NCBI GenBank assembly: GCA_012840225.1
Contig: DULU01000065.1
Span: 1 to 63,262 of the forward strand
Direction: 5' to 3'
Length of the DNA stretch: 63,262 bases
From: Bacillota bacterium
GTDB lineage: Bacteria; Bacillota; Limnochordia; DTU080
Part shown: one piece after another, positions 1 through 8,558 of the stretch
How the letters are laid out: each line of letters opens with the position of its first letter
Numbering within the stretch: the stretch's first letter is position 1
Program-made: the position numbers and the translations under genes
The notes under the pieces: model-generated
Told to the model about the DNA's origin: nothing
What the model saw: the letters and a program-made list of their open reading frames with translations, nothing else
Database searches by the model: none

Positions 1-34
1 AGAAATACAGAAGCTTCGTGCAGCGATCCGTCGC

Positions 35-616
35 CTAACGGTTGATAAGATGAAAACAGAAGTAAATGAGAGCAAAACTGCGTGAGACTGCGTCACTGAA
101 ATTCCACGGCTTCTGGGACAACCTCGAATCCGGAATAATGCGGTTGTGAGCCATCTGATATGCATAGGCTGCTAAAAAGGTCGTGTTATTTGCCGGCGAC
201 ATGTGTACTACATTTGGTCCTGCCAAACGCTTTTCAATTCTTACAAGGCTACCTCCCTGCATATCGGGTATCTCTGCAGCGATAGATTGTAGCGTTCTGT
301 TGACTATTGTATAATCTTGAAAACCAATATGCATACCTTGTGCTTTACACTCCGCCACAACCCAACGAAATAACTCCCACCATTCAGGAGAGAATAACTG
401 GGGATCTCCTCTATCTGTATCACCTTCGGCTGTATGATTATAACTGATGATCGTATTCATAATTCCCTTGCTGCTGAGAAGGTTTAATTGCCATGATAAA
501 CGTTTTTTCGTCAGAGCTTCACCAGTCCACCAATAAAAAGGTACAGGGCTATATTGGTAACTCGGCATTTTAAAATCAGCCTTTACCCGGAGTAATGATG
601 CAGTGGTTGCAGTCAT
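35..616 (-). pseudogene. Truncated GH106-like glycoside hydrolase, N-terminal fragment
   Basis: About 193 codons open with the pattern PFYWWTGE...KRLSWQLNLLSSKGI...PEWWELFRWVVAECKAQGM. This resembles the N-terminal start of the large alpha-L-rhamnosidase-like (GH106-type) hydrolases, in which a P-F-W-x-W motif is followed by an L-x-x-Q-L helix and a W-W-x-L-x-x-x-x-x-x-E-A-K-x-x-G-M helix. Those proteins usually run to 700-1000 residues. Here similarity fades after roughly residue 165 and the frame stops at 35, so catalytic regions are missing. No signal peptide is visible. An internal ATG at 568 could be the true start. It is transcribed away from the DeoR gene at 849, which may once have controlled it. 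The family call rests on pattern memory and is moderately secure; the truncation is clear. Confidence 0.5.
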
Positions 617-848
617 GTACAATCACCCGTCCGCTAATTATGTCTAGGGCAGCAATTGCGATCATTCAAGTTAGGCCTGCCATATACCTATTTGTCTTCT
701 TAAAAAGATGATCATAGATGAACGAACACTTGTAATGTTATGATGAAATTATGCTTTCCCCATCCGGCTAGATGACGGTTATCACAGATAGCGATGATAA
801 AAGGGTTGAGTCAATTTTGCTACGTATTAAAAGGGTGGTGAATGTTTC

Positions 849-1607
849 ATGAGACAAGAACGATTGAGTGCAATGACACGCATAATTCGTGAACGTCGTT
901 CAATGTCCGTAAGTGCTCTGATGCGCGAATTCGATATATCATACCCTACGCTACGACGAGATTTATCGGTTCTGGCGGCCAGGGGGGTGATAAAACGCGT
1001 TAGAGGTGGAGCGGTAATCCACGAAGGTTTGGGGACTGGACCAAGCTGGTTTCGTTATTTGGATGCTAAACATCGTTCTAAAGTACGCATGGGTGAAGTA
1101 GCTGCTAAACTAGTCAAACCGCGACAAACGGTGATTATTGAGAACGGCGGTACAACACTGGAAGTGGCGCGGGCCCTGCTAAGGGTGGCTGATTTGGTCG
1201 TGGTAACTAATTCACTGGAGATTTCATATTTACTTAATATTTATGGTAAATGCCGTCAGGTGATATTGACTGGGGGTATTCTGCGTTCCGATAGTTACCT
1301 TTATGGCCCGCTGACTATTGCCACGTTAGAGCAATTCTCGGCTGATTTGGCTTTCGTGGGAGCTAATTCTGTATCCCTGGAACATGGAATTATGGATTCT
1401 GATCTTATGTATAGCCATATTAAGCGTACAATAATTCGCTCTGCCAAAAAGGCTATATTGGTTGCCGATTATAGCAAATTTAAAAGGGAGGACACAATTG
1501 TTGTGGAGCCGCTAAATGCACTTGATACTATTGTGACAACAGATGAAATCTCTGAAGAAACCAGGAATGCAATTATTGCTCGCAACATCAATCTATTAAT
1601 TGCCTAA
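849..1607 (+). CDS. DeoR-family transcriptional regulator
   Basis: A 252-residue protein, the normal DeoR-family length. Residues 1-57 form the N-terminal winged helix-turn-helix (RQERLSAMTRIIRERRSMSV, then SYPTLRRDLSVLAARGVIKRVRGGAV), which matches the DeoR recognition helix pattern. The rest is the DeoR C-terminal effector domain, related to phosphosugar isomerases, with NGGTTLEVARAL and VTNSLEI motifs. Members usually repress sugar catabolic genes and respond to a phosphorylated sugar. The start is supported by GGGTGGTGA eight bases upstream. The gene leads a co-directional group with the UroD-like gene (42 bp gap) and faces the broken hydrolase across a 230-bp AT-rich region that could hold its operator; no clear operator palindrome was found. 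Confidence 0.9.
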   Translation: MRQERLSAMTRIIRERRSMSVSALMREFDISYPTLRRDLSVLAARGVIKRVRGGAVIHEGLGTGPSWFRYLDAKHRSKVRMGEVAAKLVKPRQTVIIENGGTTLEVARALLRVADLVVVTNSLEISYLLNIYGKCRQVILTGGILRSDSYLYGPLTIATLEQFSADLAFVGANSVSLEHGIMDSDLMYSHIKRTIIRSAKKAILVADYSKFKREDTIVVEPLNALDTIVTTDEISEETRNAIIARNINLLIA

Positions 1608-1648
1608 GCTGTCGATGTGTTTTACCAGTCTTGTGGGAGGACTGATAA

Positions 1649-2848
1649 ATGCAGATGCATATGGAAACCATGACCTCACGTCAGCGTATAATAAGAACTT
1701 TGAGACGTGAGCCTGTGGATCGCATGCCTATCGATTTGGGAGGTCACTATTCAACTGGAATATCTGCCTTTGCCTATTGGCATCTGCGCGAATACCTCGG
1801 ACTTGACACGGCAAATATATGGTTGCCGGATATGGTGCAGGTTTTAGCTTTTGTGGATGAAGATATTCGCCGGCGTTTCCATTGTGATTGTGTGCTGTTA
1901 CATCCAGGTTGGCCACGATTACAGGTATGGACTCCTCGCGCTCCCTATATATTTGGTATTCCCTCCAGCGCTGTTCCGCAGCTAACAGTGAACGGTGAAT
2001 GGATAATTTCTCGAAGAAATGGTGAGCAAGTACGACAAATGTGCATGCCGGAAGGCGGCTACTTTTTTGATGGCGATTGGATAAATAATTGGCACGAATG
2101 TGATGATGATACATTACTGCGCTGTATGGCGCATCAAGCCAAGCTTATTTATAACGAAAGCGATTATGCAACTATGTATATTGGTGGTTTCGATGCTTTC
2201 TTCGGCAATATCGATTTCCTTTGTCAAATGTATACCGACCCCCAAGGAGTGCATGATATAAACCGCAAAAAGCTTGAATCCGCCCTAAAAAAAGCATCCA
2301 TGGTGATAGAGGCCATGGGTGAGTATATTCAACTGATTGAAATTAATAGTGATATGGGTATGCAGACGGGGCCGATGTGCAGTCCGTCCATGTTTGAAAA
2401 ATTTGTGGTACCTTATCTTAGCAAATTATGCAAATTTATACATACTCACAGTGATTACAAGGTGTTTCTGCATAGTTGTGGTTCAATTAAGCCGTTAATT
2501 CCTATGCTAATTGAATGCGGGATAGACGTGTTAAATCCAGTCCAAGTGTCGGCAGCCGATATGGATCCTTTCGAGCTAAAAGCCAAATTCGGCGACAAAC
2601 TCATCTTTTGGGGTGGTGGCTGTAATACACAACAGGTGCTGGGCAGGGGTACAACCGATGAGGTAGCCAAAGATGTGCGGCGACTTATCAGCGCTTTCAA
2701 ACCTGGTGGAGGATTTGTTTTCAGCCAGGTGCACAATATTATGGGGGATGTTCCCCCGGAGAACATCGTGACCATGCTTGATACCGCATATGTTGAAAGC
2801 TGGTATACCTCACAGAAGAATCTGCCGGAGCCATCTGAAAAACTATAA
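1649..2848 (+). CDS. UroD-family (methylcobamide methyltransferase-like) protein
   Basis: A 399-residue TIM-barrel protein of the uroporphyrinogen decarboxylase superfamily. It starts with the family pattern SRQRIIRTLRREPVDRMPID. Near the C-terminus it has FLHSCGSIKPLIP and FWGGGCNTQQVL, giving a His-x-Cys plus a later Cys. This is the zinc-ligand arrangement of MtaA/MtbA/CmuA corrinoid methyltransferases rather than true HemE, so a methyl or methylcobamide transfer role is more likely than haem synthesis. GGGAGG lies 8 bases before the ATG. It sits between a DeoR regulator and an FG-GAP protein, a carbohydrate-type context. The real substrate is unknown; many such orphan UroD-like genes in Bacillota occur beside sugar genes without a proven function. 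Confidence 0.8.
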   Translation: MQMHMETMTSRQRIIRTLRREPVDRMPIDLGGHYSTGISAFAYWHLREYLGLDTANIWLPDMVQVLAFVDEDIRRRFHCDCVLLHPGWPRLQVWTPRAPYIFGIPSSAVPQLTVNGEWIISRRNGEQVRQMCMPEGGYFFDGDWINNWHECDDDTLLRCMAHQAKLIYNESDYATMYIGGFDAFFGNIDFLCQMYTDPQGVHDINRKKLESALKKASMVIEAMGEYIQLIEINSDMGMQTGPMCSPSMFEKFVVPYLSKLCKFIHTHSDYKVFLHSCGSIKPLIPMLIECGIDVLNPVQVSAADMDPFELKAKFGDKLIFWGGGCNTQQVLGRGTTDEVAKDVRRLISAFKPGGGFVFSQVHNIMGDVPPENIVTMLDTAYVESWYTSQKNLPEPSEKL

Positions 2849-2904
2849 CATTAATAGTCACTTGTGTGTCAAACGCATTTTGCCTTATGAAAAGGAGACC
2901 GGTT

Positions 2905-5139
2905 ATGGATAAGTGCGCCCACTGGGAATTGACGCTTGCCTATCCCGAGCCGCCGGCCAATGCGCTGAACAGCTGTGCCGTAGGGGACATAGACAGCGAC
3001 GGTCACCTGGAAATCATCGCCGGAGGCTCGCAATACCACCACGGGGAAGCCCCGCTTTTCGACGGTTTGCAGTGGTACCGGCCGGCTACAGGTGAGATGG
3101 GAGTGATCGATGCCGGCCAGTTCGGCGTCGGCCTGGCGGTGGCCGATATCGACCACGACGGTCAGCCGGAAATCATCACCGGCACCAACGACCCGCAGAT
3201 CCGCATATATAAATATGCCGGGGGCGCCTGGCAGAAATATATAGTGGATGAACAATGCCTGGGTGCGGCGCACGACCTCATCGCCGTCGATATCGACGGC
3301 GACGGCCGGCTGGAGATCCTGGCCAATGCCACGGGGAGCCGACCGGCCCTCGTGCTTTACCGCCCTATTGACGGCGTGTTTCAGCCGTGGCGCCGTTACC
3401 TCATTGATGAAGGCATCTTCACGGAGGGCTTGGCGGCGGCCGATCTGGACGGCGACGGCCGGGTGGATATCGTCCACGGGCCGTATTATTTCCTGCAGCC
3501 GGCCGCCGGTCCATATGGCGGACCGTGGGAGAGGCGGGTCTATGCCCCCTCATTCCGGGAGATGTGCCGCACCGCCGTGATCGATATCACCGGCGACGGC
3601 CGGCCGGACATCGTGGCGGTCGAATCGGAATATCTGGACGGGCTGTTCTCCTGGTTCGAAAACCGGTTAGGCGAGGATCAAGATCAACCATGGCGGGAAC
3701 ACCGCATCGACAGCGTGCTCTATTTCGCCCATTCACTGCACGCCGTACGCCAGGCTCAAAGCGGCGAGGTAAGGGTGCTCCTGGCCGAGATGCAAGCCGG
3801 CGGGTGGAACCAGTTCTTCAACTACGACTCTTCCGTGAGGGAATATATCACTGCCGACCGGGGGGCGACCTGGCAGCGGCGGATCATCGATGCCACCCAG
3901 GGTACTCACCAGGCCATTTGGTGCGACATCGACGGCGACGGCATTTTGGAAGTGGTCGGCAAAGAGTGGGGCTGCGCCCGCCGCACACCAAAGTTCACCA
4001 TCTGGAAAAAGCGGGACGATACATCGCCGCTGTTGGCCTATCGGCATCGCTTCCTCGACCGCGACCGGCCGCAGCGGGCCACCGACATATTGGGAGCCGA
4101 TTTCCGGGGCACGGGCGGAGAGGATATCGTGACCGGGCGCTTCTGGTACCGCAACCCCGATTGGCGGCGGTTCGAGATCCCCGGCATCGGGCAGGTCATT
4201 CAGGCCTATGACCTCGACGGCGACGGGCTGGACGAGCTTATCGCCACCAAACCGGCTTATGCCGAGCGTAATGGTCGCCGGGTGGAGCAGCTCACCAGCA
4301 CCTTGGTTTGGCTGAAGGCCGTCGACCCGGAAGGCGGCCAGTGGGAGGAACACTTCATCGGCCAAGGGCACGGCGACTGGCCGCACGGGTCGCTGGTGGC
4401 CCCTCTCCTGCCGGGCGGGAAGTTGGCCCTCGTCGTCGCCTATCACGGGCAGAAGCATGAAGATGACCAGGTGCCGCAGCTATATACCGTTCCCGACGAC
4501 CTGCTTCAGGAGGAGTGGAGCCATATCGATTTCCACGGCGTCCGCCATCGTGAGAATATAGTCGCCGTCGACCTCAACGGCGACGGCCGCCTGGACATCG
4601 TGCTGGGGCGATACTGGCTGGAAAACAACGGCGACGGCACCTTTGTCCCGCATGAGCTCGCCGGAGCCCCGGAGGATATCGCCCGGGTGGCGGTGATGGA
4701 TGTCAACCGGGACGGCCGGCCTGACATTGTCCTCACCGGGCATTCCATGGCCTACCATGATCCGGATACCGAATTCTCACCTATCGTCTGGTGCGAGCAT
4801 CCTGCCGATCCGGTGCATGACGCCTGGCGGGTGCATCTGATCGACAAAGCGCGTTGCCCGCATTCTCTGGCGGTGGCGGATCTGGACGGCGACGGCGAAT
4901 TGGAGATCCTAGTGGCCGAACACGACACCCGCAATCCCTACCGCCAGCGCTGCCGGTTGATGATCTACAAAAAAGCGGACGAAAAAGGCGTGGCTTGGAA
5001 GCGGTATATGCTGGATCGCCGCTTCGAACACCACGCCGGCGTCAAGATTATTCAACTGGCTCCCGGTCGGCGGGGCATCGCCAGCATCGGCTGGACCGAG
5101 AGCAAATACGTGCACCTGTGGGAAAAGCTCTGCCCCTGA
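2905..5139 (+). CDS. FG-GAP/VCBS repeat beta-propeller protein without signal peptide
   Basis: A 744-residue protein made almost entirely of FG-GAP/VCBS-type repeats. At least ten calcium-loop motifs are visible, such as DIDSDGHLEI, DIDHDGQPEI, DIDGDGRLEI, DLDGDGRVDI, DITGDGRPDI, DLNGDGRLDI, DVNRDGRPDI and DLDGDGELEI. Such repeats form integrin-like beta-propellers and usually belong to exported proteins. The ATG at 2905 is chosen because AAAGGAGA lies six bases upstream; the frame is open back to 2866 but has no site there. From this start the protein begins MDKCAHWELT and has no signal peptide or membrane segment. It follows the UroD-like gene by 56 bp and may be in its operon. A heptanucleotide tandem repeat begins one base after its stop. 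Function is unknown; ligand or polysaccharide binding is a guess. Confidence 0.8.
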   Translation: MDKCAHWELTLAYPEPPANALNSCAVGDIDSDGHLEIIAGGSQYHHGEAPLFDGLQWYRPATGEMGVIDAGQFGVGLAVADIDHDGQPEIITGTNDPQIRIYKYAGGAWQKYIVDEQCLGAAHDLIAVDIDGDGRLEILANATGSRPALVLYRPIDGVFQPWRRYLIDEGIFTEGLAAADLDGDGRVDIVHGPYYFLQPAAGPYGGPWERRVYAPSFREMCRTAVIDITGDGRPDIVAVESEYLDGLFSWFENRLGEDQDQPWREHRIDSVLYFAHSLHAVRQAQSGEVRVLLAEMQAGGWNQFFNYDSSVREYITADRGATWQRRIIDATQGTHQAIWCDIDGDGILEVVGKEWGCARRTPKFTIWKKRDDTSPLLAYRHRFLDRDRPQRATDILGADFRGTGGEDIVTGRFWYRNPDWRRFEIPGIGQVIQAYDLDGDGLDELIATKPAYAERNGRRVEQLTSTLVWLKAVDPEGGQWEEHFIGQGHGDWPHGSLVAPLLPGGKLALVVAYHGQKHEDDQVPQLYTVPDDLLQEEWSHIDFHGVRHRENIVAVDLNGDGRLDIVLGRYWLENNGDGTFVPHELAGAPEDIARVAVMDVNRDGRPDIVLTGHSMAYHDPDTEFSPIVWCEHPADPVHDAWRVHLIDKARCPHSLAVADLDGDGELEILVAEHDTRNPYRQRCRLMIYKKADEKGVAWKRYMLDRRFEHHAGVKIIQLAPGRRGIASIGWTESKYVHLWEKLCP

Positions 5140-5216
5140 GGCAGGCGGCAGGCAGCAGGCGGCAAGCGCCAAGCGCCAGGCGGCAAGCGCCAAGCGGCAG
5201 GCGGTACGCGGCGATG
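5140..5216. repeat. 7-bp tandem repeat (GGCARGC) starting right after a stop codon
   Basis: Ten to eleven tandem heptamers of the form GGCAGGC, GGCAAGC, GCCAAGC or GGTACGC begin one base after the TGA of the FG-GAP gene and end just before the convergent gene at 5237. They keep exact 7-bp register despite point differences. No coding role is apparent. Confidence 0.85.
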
Positions 5217-5236
5217 GTCCGGCCGGTGATGGAGAA

Positions 5237-5971
5237 CTACTCCGTCACCGGCACGGCATACACGCAGTTTATCCACACTTTGCCGTAGGAGTAATATAAG
5301 GACTGCTCAAGGCGTACGGAAGCGATCCGTCCTCCCCCGGCATTCAGGTCGGCGGCCAAGGCAGGCAGATCGGCCGTAATCTCCACAAGGAGCCAGTCGG
5401 TGCTGCCGGTCAGTACCTTTGGACCGTCGCCCAGATCGATTTCCCGGGGAGTATAGATGACGGTGCCGTTCGGCACCATGCCGTTTAAATAGTCAGCCGG
5501 CTTCTCCTTTAAAGAATCCATATTCAGCCAGGCGCCTTTGCCGTCCTTGAGGTAGAGCCCCCACCGCAGCCAGGAGCCGTCCTCCACCAGGGTGAGATCC
5601 TCGACTTTCAGCAAGAATCCGAACTTGTATTTTTTGCTGCCGTCCACCCGCAGGTCGATATAGAGGCATCCCTGCTCGTCCTTTTCGTGCCAAACCATCA
5701 ACGAACCCATACCTGTCATATAGTTGTCCGGGTCATATCTTTGGAATAAATTCCAATCATAATTGAAGACAATACTGTGGGGAATGCCGGTGATCAAGTC
5801 TCCGTCGACAATGATGTTGCCTTTCGGCATGGTAAATCTGTTGACAGGTTTGATGCTGTAGGCAAACTGAGCCGACACCGTCGGGCCGGCGAGGATCACC
5901 AGCAACGTCGCCACAAGGCCGGATAAAACGATCTTATTCCACATCATTCGTCCCTTGATCAATCGTCTCAT
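5237..5971 (-). CDS. Small secreted protein, paralogue 2 of a tandem pair
   Basis: A 244-residue protein with an N-terminal hydrophobic segment (NKIVLSGLVATLLVILAGPT, then VSA-QFA), which reads as a signal peptide cleaved near residue 34. The mature part shares a clear pattern with the adjacent upstream gene: SIKPVNRFTMPKGN, GDL-x-x-x-IP-x-S-x-VF-x-Y-x-W, GSWLRWGLYLKDGKGAWLNM, EIDLGDGPK, VRLEQSLYYS-x-GKVW and a final CVYAVPV. The alternation suggests a beta-rich fold. I do not recognise the family; a carbohydrate-binding or solute-capturing role outside the membrane is possible but not shown. AAAGGGGG before the ATG overlaps the stop of the upstream paralogue, so the two are probably translationally coupled. 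Confidence 0.75.
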   Translation of the reverse strand: MRRLIKGRMMWNKIVLSGLVATLLVILAGPTVSAQFAYSIKPVNRFTMPKGNIIVDGDLITGIPHSIVFNYDWNLFQRYDPDNYMTGMGSLMVWHEKDEQGCLYIDLRVDGSKKYKFGFLLKVEDLTLVEDGSWLRWGLYLKDGKGAWLNMDSLKEKPADYLNGMVPNGTVIYTPREIDLGDGPKVLTGSTDWLLVEITADLPALAADLNAGGGRIASVRLEQSLYYSYGKVWINCVYAVPVTE

Positions 5972-5985
5972 GGGCCTTTCCCCCT

Positions 5986-6702
5986 TTAATCAACCGGCAC
6001 GGCATATATGCAATCCACCCACACCTTGCCTGAGGAGTAATACAATGTTTGATCTATCCGCACGGAAGTGATGATGCCCATCCCTGCCTGCAGTTCGGCG
6101 GCCAGTTTCGGCAGGTCGACAACTATCTCCACGAGGAACCAGTCGTTGGTGCCGGTGATCGGCTTCGGTCCATCGCCCAAGTCGACTTCTGCGGGAGTGT
6201 AGGTCACGATGCCGTTAGGCAACATGCCGCCCAGTTCCTCCGGTTTATCCTTCAGAGCATTCATATCGACCCAGGCACCCAAGCCATCTTTGATGTAAAT
6301 TCCCCACCGCAGCCAGGAACCGTTTTCCGCCAGTTTAAGATCCTCCGTCTTCACCACGAAGCCGAATTTCAGTTTTTTATCGCCATCGACCGGAAAGTCG
6401 ATATAAACACGTCCCCGCTCGCCATCGTTATGCCACATCAGCACGGAACCGTTACCCGTGAGAAATGTCGAGTTGTCGAGCTGGCGGTTTTTTGCCCATT
6501 CATATCCGAAGACGAAGCTGCGGGGAATATCGCCCGACAGATCGCTCCCGGCAATGGTGTTGCCTGCCGGCATGGTGAAACTGGTGACAGGTTTCACGCT
6601 CCACTCAAACATGGCCGCTGCGACAAGGGAAATTAAAGACAACACCATCAACACTGCCGAGGTCATGATCAATATTGTATTTTTCCACGTCGCTCTTTTC
6701 AT
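5986..6702 (-). CDS. Small secreted protein, paralogue 1 of a tandem pair
   Basis: A 238-residue protein with a signal-like segment (TILIMTSAVLMVLSLISLVA, then AAMFEW). Its mature region parallels the downstream gene: VKPVTSFTMPAGN, GSDLSGDIPRSFVFGYEW, GSWLRWGIYIKDGLGAWVDM, EVDLGDGPKPITGTNDWFLV and VRIDQTLYYSSGKVWVDCIY. By eye roughly half of the positions agree, so this is an old tandem duplication rather than a recent one. It is first in the pair and 14 bp separates its stop from the next start. No family name is known to me. The cobalamin operon ends 172 bp upstream and is probably a separate unit. Confidence 0.75.
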   Translation of the reverse strand: MKRATWKNTILIMTSAVLMVLSLISLVAAAMFEWSVKPVTSFTMPAGNTIAGSDLSGDIPRSFVFGYEWAKNRQLDNSTFLTGNGSVLMWHNDGERGRVYIDFPVDGDKKLKFGFVVKTEDLKLAENGSWLRWGIYIKDGLGAWVDMNALKDKPEELGGMLPNGIVTYTPAEVDLGDGPKPITGTNDWFLVEIVVDLPKLAAELQAGMGIITSVRIDQTLYYSSGKVWVDCIYAVPVD

Positions 6703-6874
6703 ATAAATAAGCCTCGCTTTCTGCCGGATCTAAACCGGATCTTTATCAATGGATAAAGGTTCTTTCCGTAGCACGTTGTTCCTGCTAGGACACCTATATT
6801 TGCCGACCTGACGCCCATCCGCATCGGTCCATGCCCAAGTAGCATAAGAGGTGTCCAGCCTTAGGCAGGCCGTA
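6703..6874 (-). other. Intergenic gap with a short open remnant and small hairpin
   Basis: Between the cobQ stop and the paralogue pair. On the minus strand an uninterrupted frame with no start codon runs from about 6860 to a TAG at 6730-6732 and includes W-A-W-T-D-A-D-G-R-Q-V-G-K-Y, which looks protein-like and may be a 3' gene remnant. A short inverted repeat CTTTATC/GATAAAG lies near 6742-6760. There is no convincing terminator with a T run and no clear promoter. Confidence 0.3.
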
Positions 6875-8506
6875 TCAGATTAAGTTCATAGCCTGATATA
6901 TAGCGGGAATGTCCAGGTTTTTCCTGGCGAGTTCGGCCAGCCGGTCGAAAGCGTCGGTCTCCTGGCCATTCTCGCTTTCATATGGCTCCCATCCTTTGCG
7001 CCGGCGCAGGTGGTTCAAAAACGCCCGGCGGAAGGGCGGCTCGTCAAATAAGCCGTGTACATAGGTGCCGGCGATGAAGCCGTTTCCCACCGGAGTGCTC
7101 ACCAGGCAACCGTCACGCAAGAGAGCTGCGCCGGAGGCTATGCCTGGAGCTATGCCGGGGTCTTTGCCGGAGGCGGTGCCATGCCGTTCTAGCGTAATCC
7201 AGGGGTTGCCACCGAGGAGAACGGTGTGGCCGCAGTGGATCTCATAACCCCTGATGGGGAGGGAAGAGGTCCTGAAAGAGTTCCTGCCGGTTCCGGTCGT
7301 CTCCCCGGCACCCGTATCAGACCAAAAGCCTGCTATAGGCCAGTCGGCCGAGCCGGACACCTGATAGGTAGTCTTTTCGGCCGCCAGTGTGGTTCGCACG
7401 GGCAAAAGGCCCAGACCGGCCATCCGCCCGGCTGAACTCTCCACTCCTTCCGGATCGTTGAGCTCCAAGCCCAGCATCTGGTAGCCGCCGCATATGCCGA
7501 GCACGCAACCCCCCTGGGCGGCAAAGGACTGGATTTCCGCCGCCGTACCGCTGCTCCACAGGTGGTCCAGGTCGTGCAGGGTGTTCTTGCTGCCGGGGAT
7601 GATCACGCAATCGGCCGGTCTAAGCGGGGCACCCGGAGGGACGAAGCGTAGGCTGACATCCCTTTCCCCGGCCAGGGCGTCGAAATCTGTGAAGTTCGAG
7701 ATCAGGGGCAGGCGGATGACGGCAATGTGCAGTACTCCCCGACCTTCGCCACTGTTTTCAGCCGACGAAGTGCCGGTATCCTCCAGGGCGACCGAATCTT
7801 CAGCAGCCACACCCAAATCCTTCACATATGGCATCACGCCCACGACGGGAATTCCCGTGCGCTTTTCCAGAAAGTCCAGGCCCGGCTGCAGGTAGGCCTT
7901 GTCGCCTCGGAATTTGTTGATGATTATGCCCCGCACCAGGGCGCGCTCCTCCGGAGGCAGGAGTTCCAGAGTTCCTATCACCCAGGCCAAAGCTCCGCCC
8001 CGGTCGATGTCGGTGACCAGAAAGACAGGGGCGCCGGTGGCCAGGGCGATGCGCATATTAACGATGTCGCCTTCCTTCAGGTTCACTTCAGCGGGGCTCC
8101 CGGCTCCTTCGATCACGATGGCCTGGCAGCGCCGGGCCAGGCGACTGTAGGCCGCCAGGCTTTCGGCAAAGAGTTTATCTCGCAATTGGCGATACTCGCT
8201 CCAGCGCATGGTGCCGATCGGTTTGCCGGACACAATAACTTGCGATTTCATATCCCCCGTCGGTTTGAGCAGGATGGGATTCATGTCCACGTGCGGTTCG
8301 ATGCGGGCCGCCAGGGCCTGCACTACCTGGGCGCGGCCCATCTCCCCGCCTTCTTTGGTGACGAAGGAGTTGAGGGCCATGTTCTGTGATTTAAAGGGGG
8401 CGGTTATATATCCATCCTGGGCCAAAACCCGGCACAAGGCTGTGGCCACCACGCTCTTGCCTACATTGGATCCAGTGCCTTGGATCATGACCGGTTTTGC
8501 ACTCAG
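6875..8506 (-). CDS. cobQ: Cobyric acid synthase
   Basis: This 543-residue protein amidates adenosylcobyrinic acid a,c-diamide at four carboxylates, using glutamine and ATP, to give adenosylcobyric acid. The N-terminal dethiobiotin-synthetase-like ATPase has GTGSNVGKSVV at about residues 10-20. The C-terminal class I glutaminase has VLGICGGYQMLG (catalytic Cys near 335) and a late YVHGLFDE histidine. Length and architecture match CobQ/CbiP. Start choice: AGGAGG at 8515-8520 is 8 bases from a CTG at 8506-8504 but 26 bases from the first ATG at 8488. The CTG start yields the expected family N-terminus L-S-A-K-P-V-M-I-Q-G-T. It is last in the cobalamin operon. A run of Gly-Ile-Ala repeats near residue 450 is a variable loop. 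Confidence 0.95.
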   Translation of the reverse strand: MSAKPVMIQGTGSNVGKSVVATALCRVLAQDGYITAPFKSQNMALNSFVTKEGGEMGRAQVVQALAARIEPHVDMNPILLKPTGDMKSQVIVSGKPIGTMRWSEYRQLRDKLFAESLAAYSRLARRCQAIVIEGAGSPAEVNLKEGDIVNMRIALATGAPVFLVTDIDRGGALAWVIGTLELLPPEERALVRGIIINKFRGDKAYLQPGLDFLEKRTGIPVVGVMPYVKDLGVAAEDSVALEDTGTSSAENSGEGRGVLHIAVIRLPLISNFTDFDALAGERDVSLRFVPPGAPLRPADCVIIPGSKNTLHDLDHLWSSGTAAEIQSFAAQGGCVLGICGGYQMLGLELNDPEGVESSAGRMAGLGLLPVRTTLAAEKTTYQVSGSADWPIAGFWSDTGAGETTGTGRNSFRTSSLPIRGYEIHCGHTVLLGGNPWITLERHGTASGKDPGIAPGIASGAALLRDGCLVSTPVGNGFIAGTYVHGLFDEPPFRRAFLNHLRRRKGWEPYESENGQETDAFDRLAELARKNLDIPAIYQAMNLI

Positions 8507-8558
8507 AGTTAATTCCTCCTGTGTTGAAAAGTATTACGATATACGGAAAGCTTTACAG

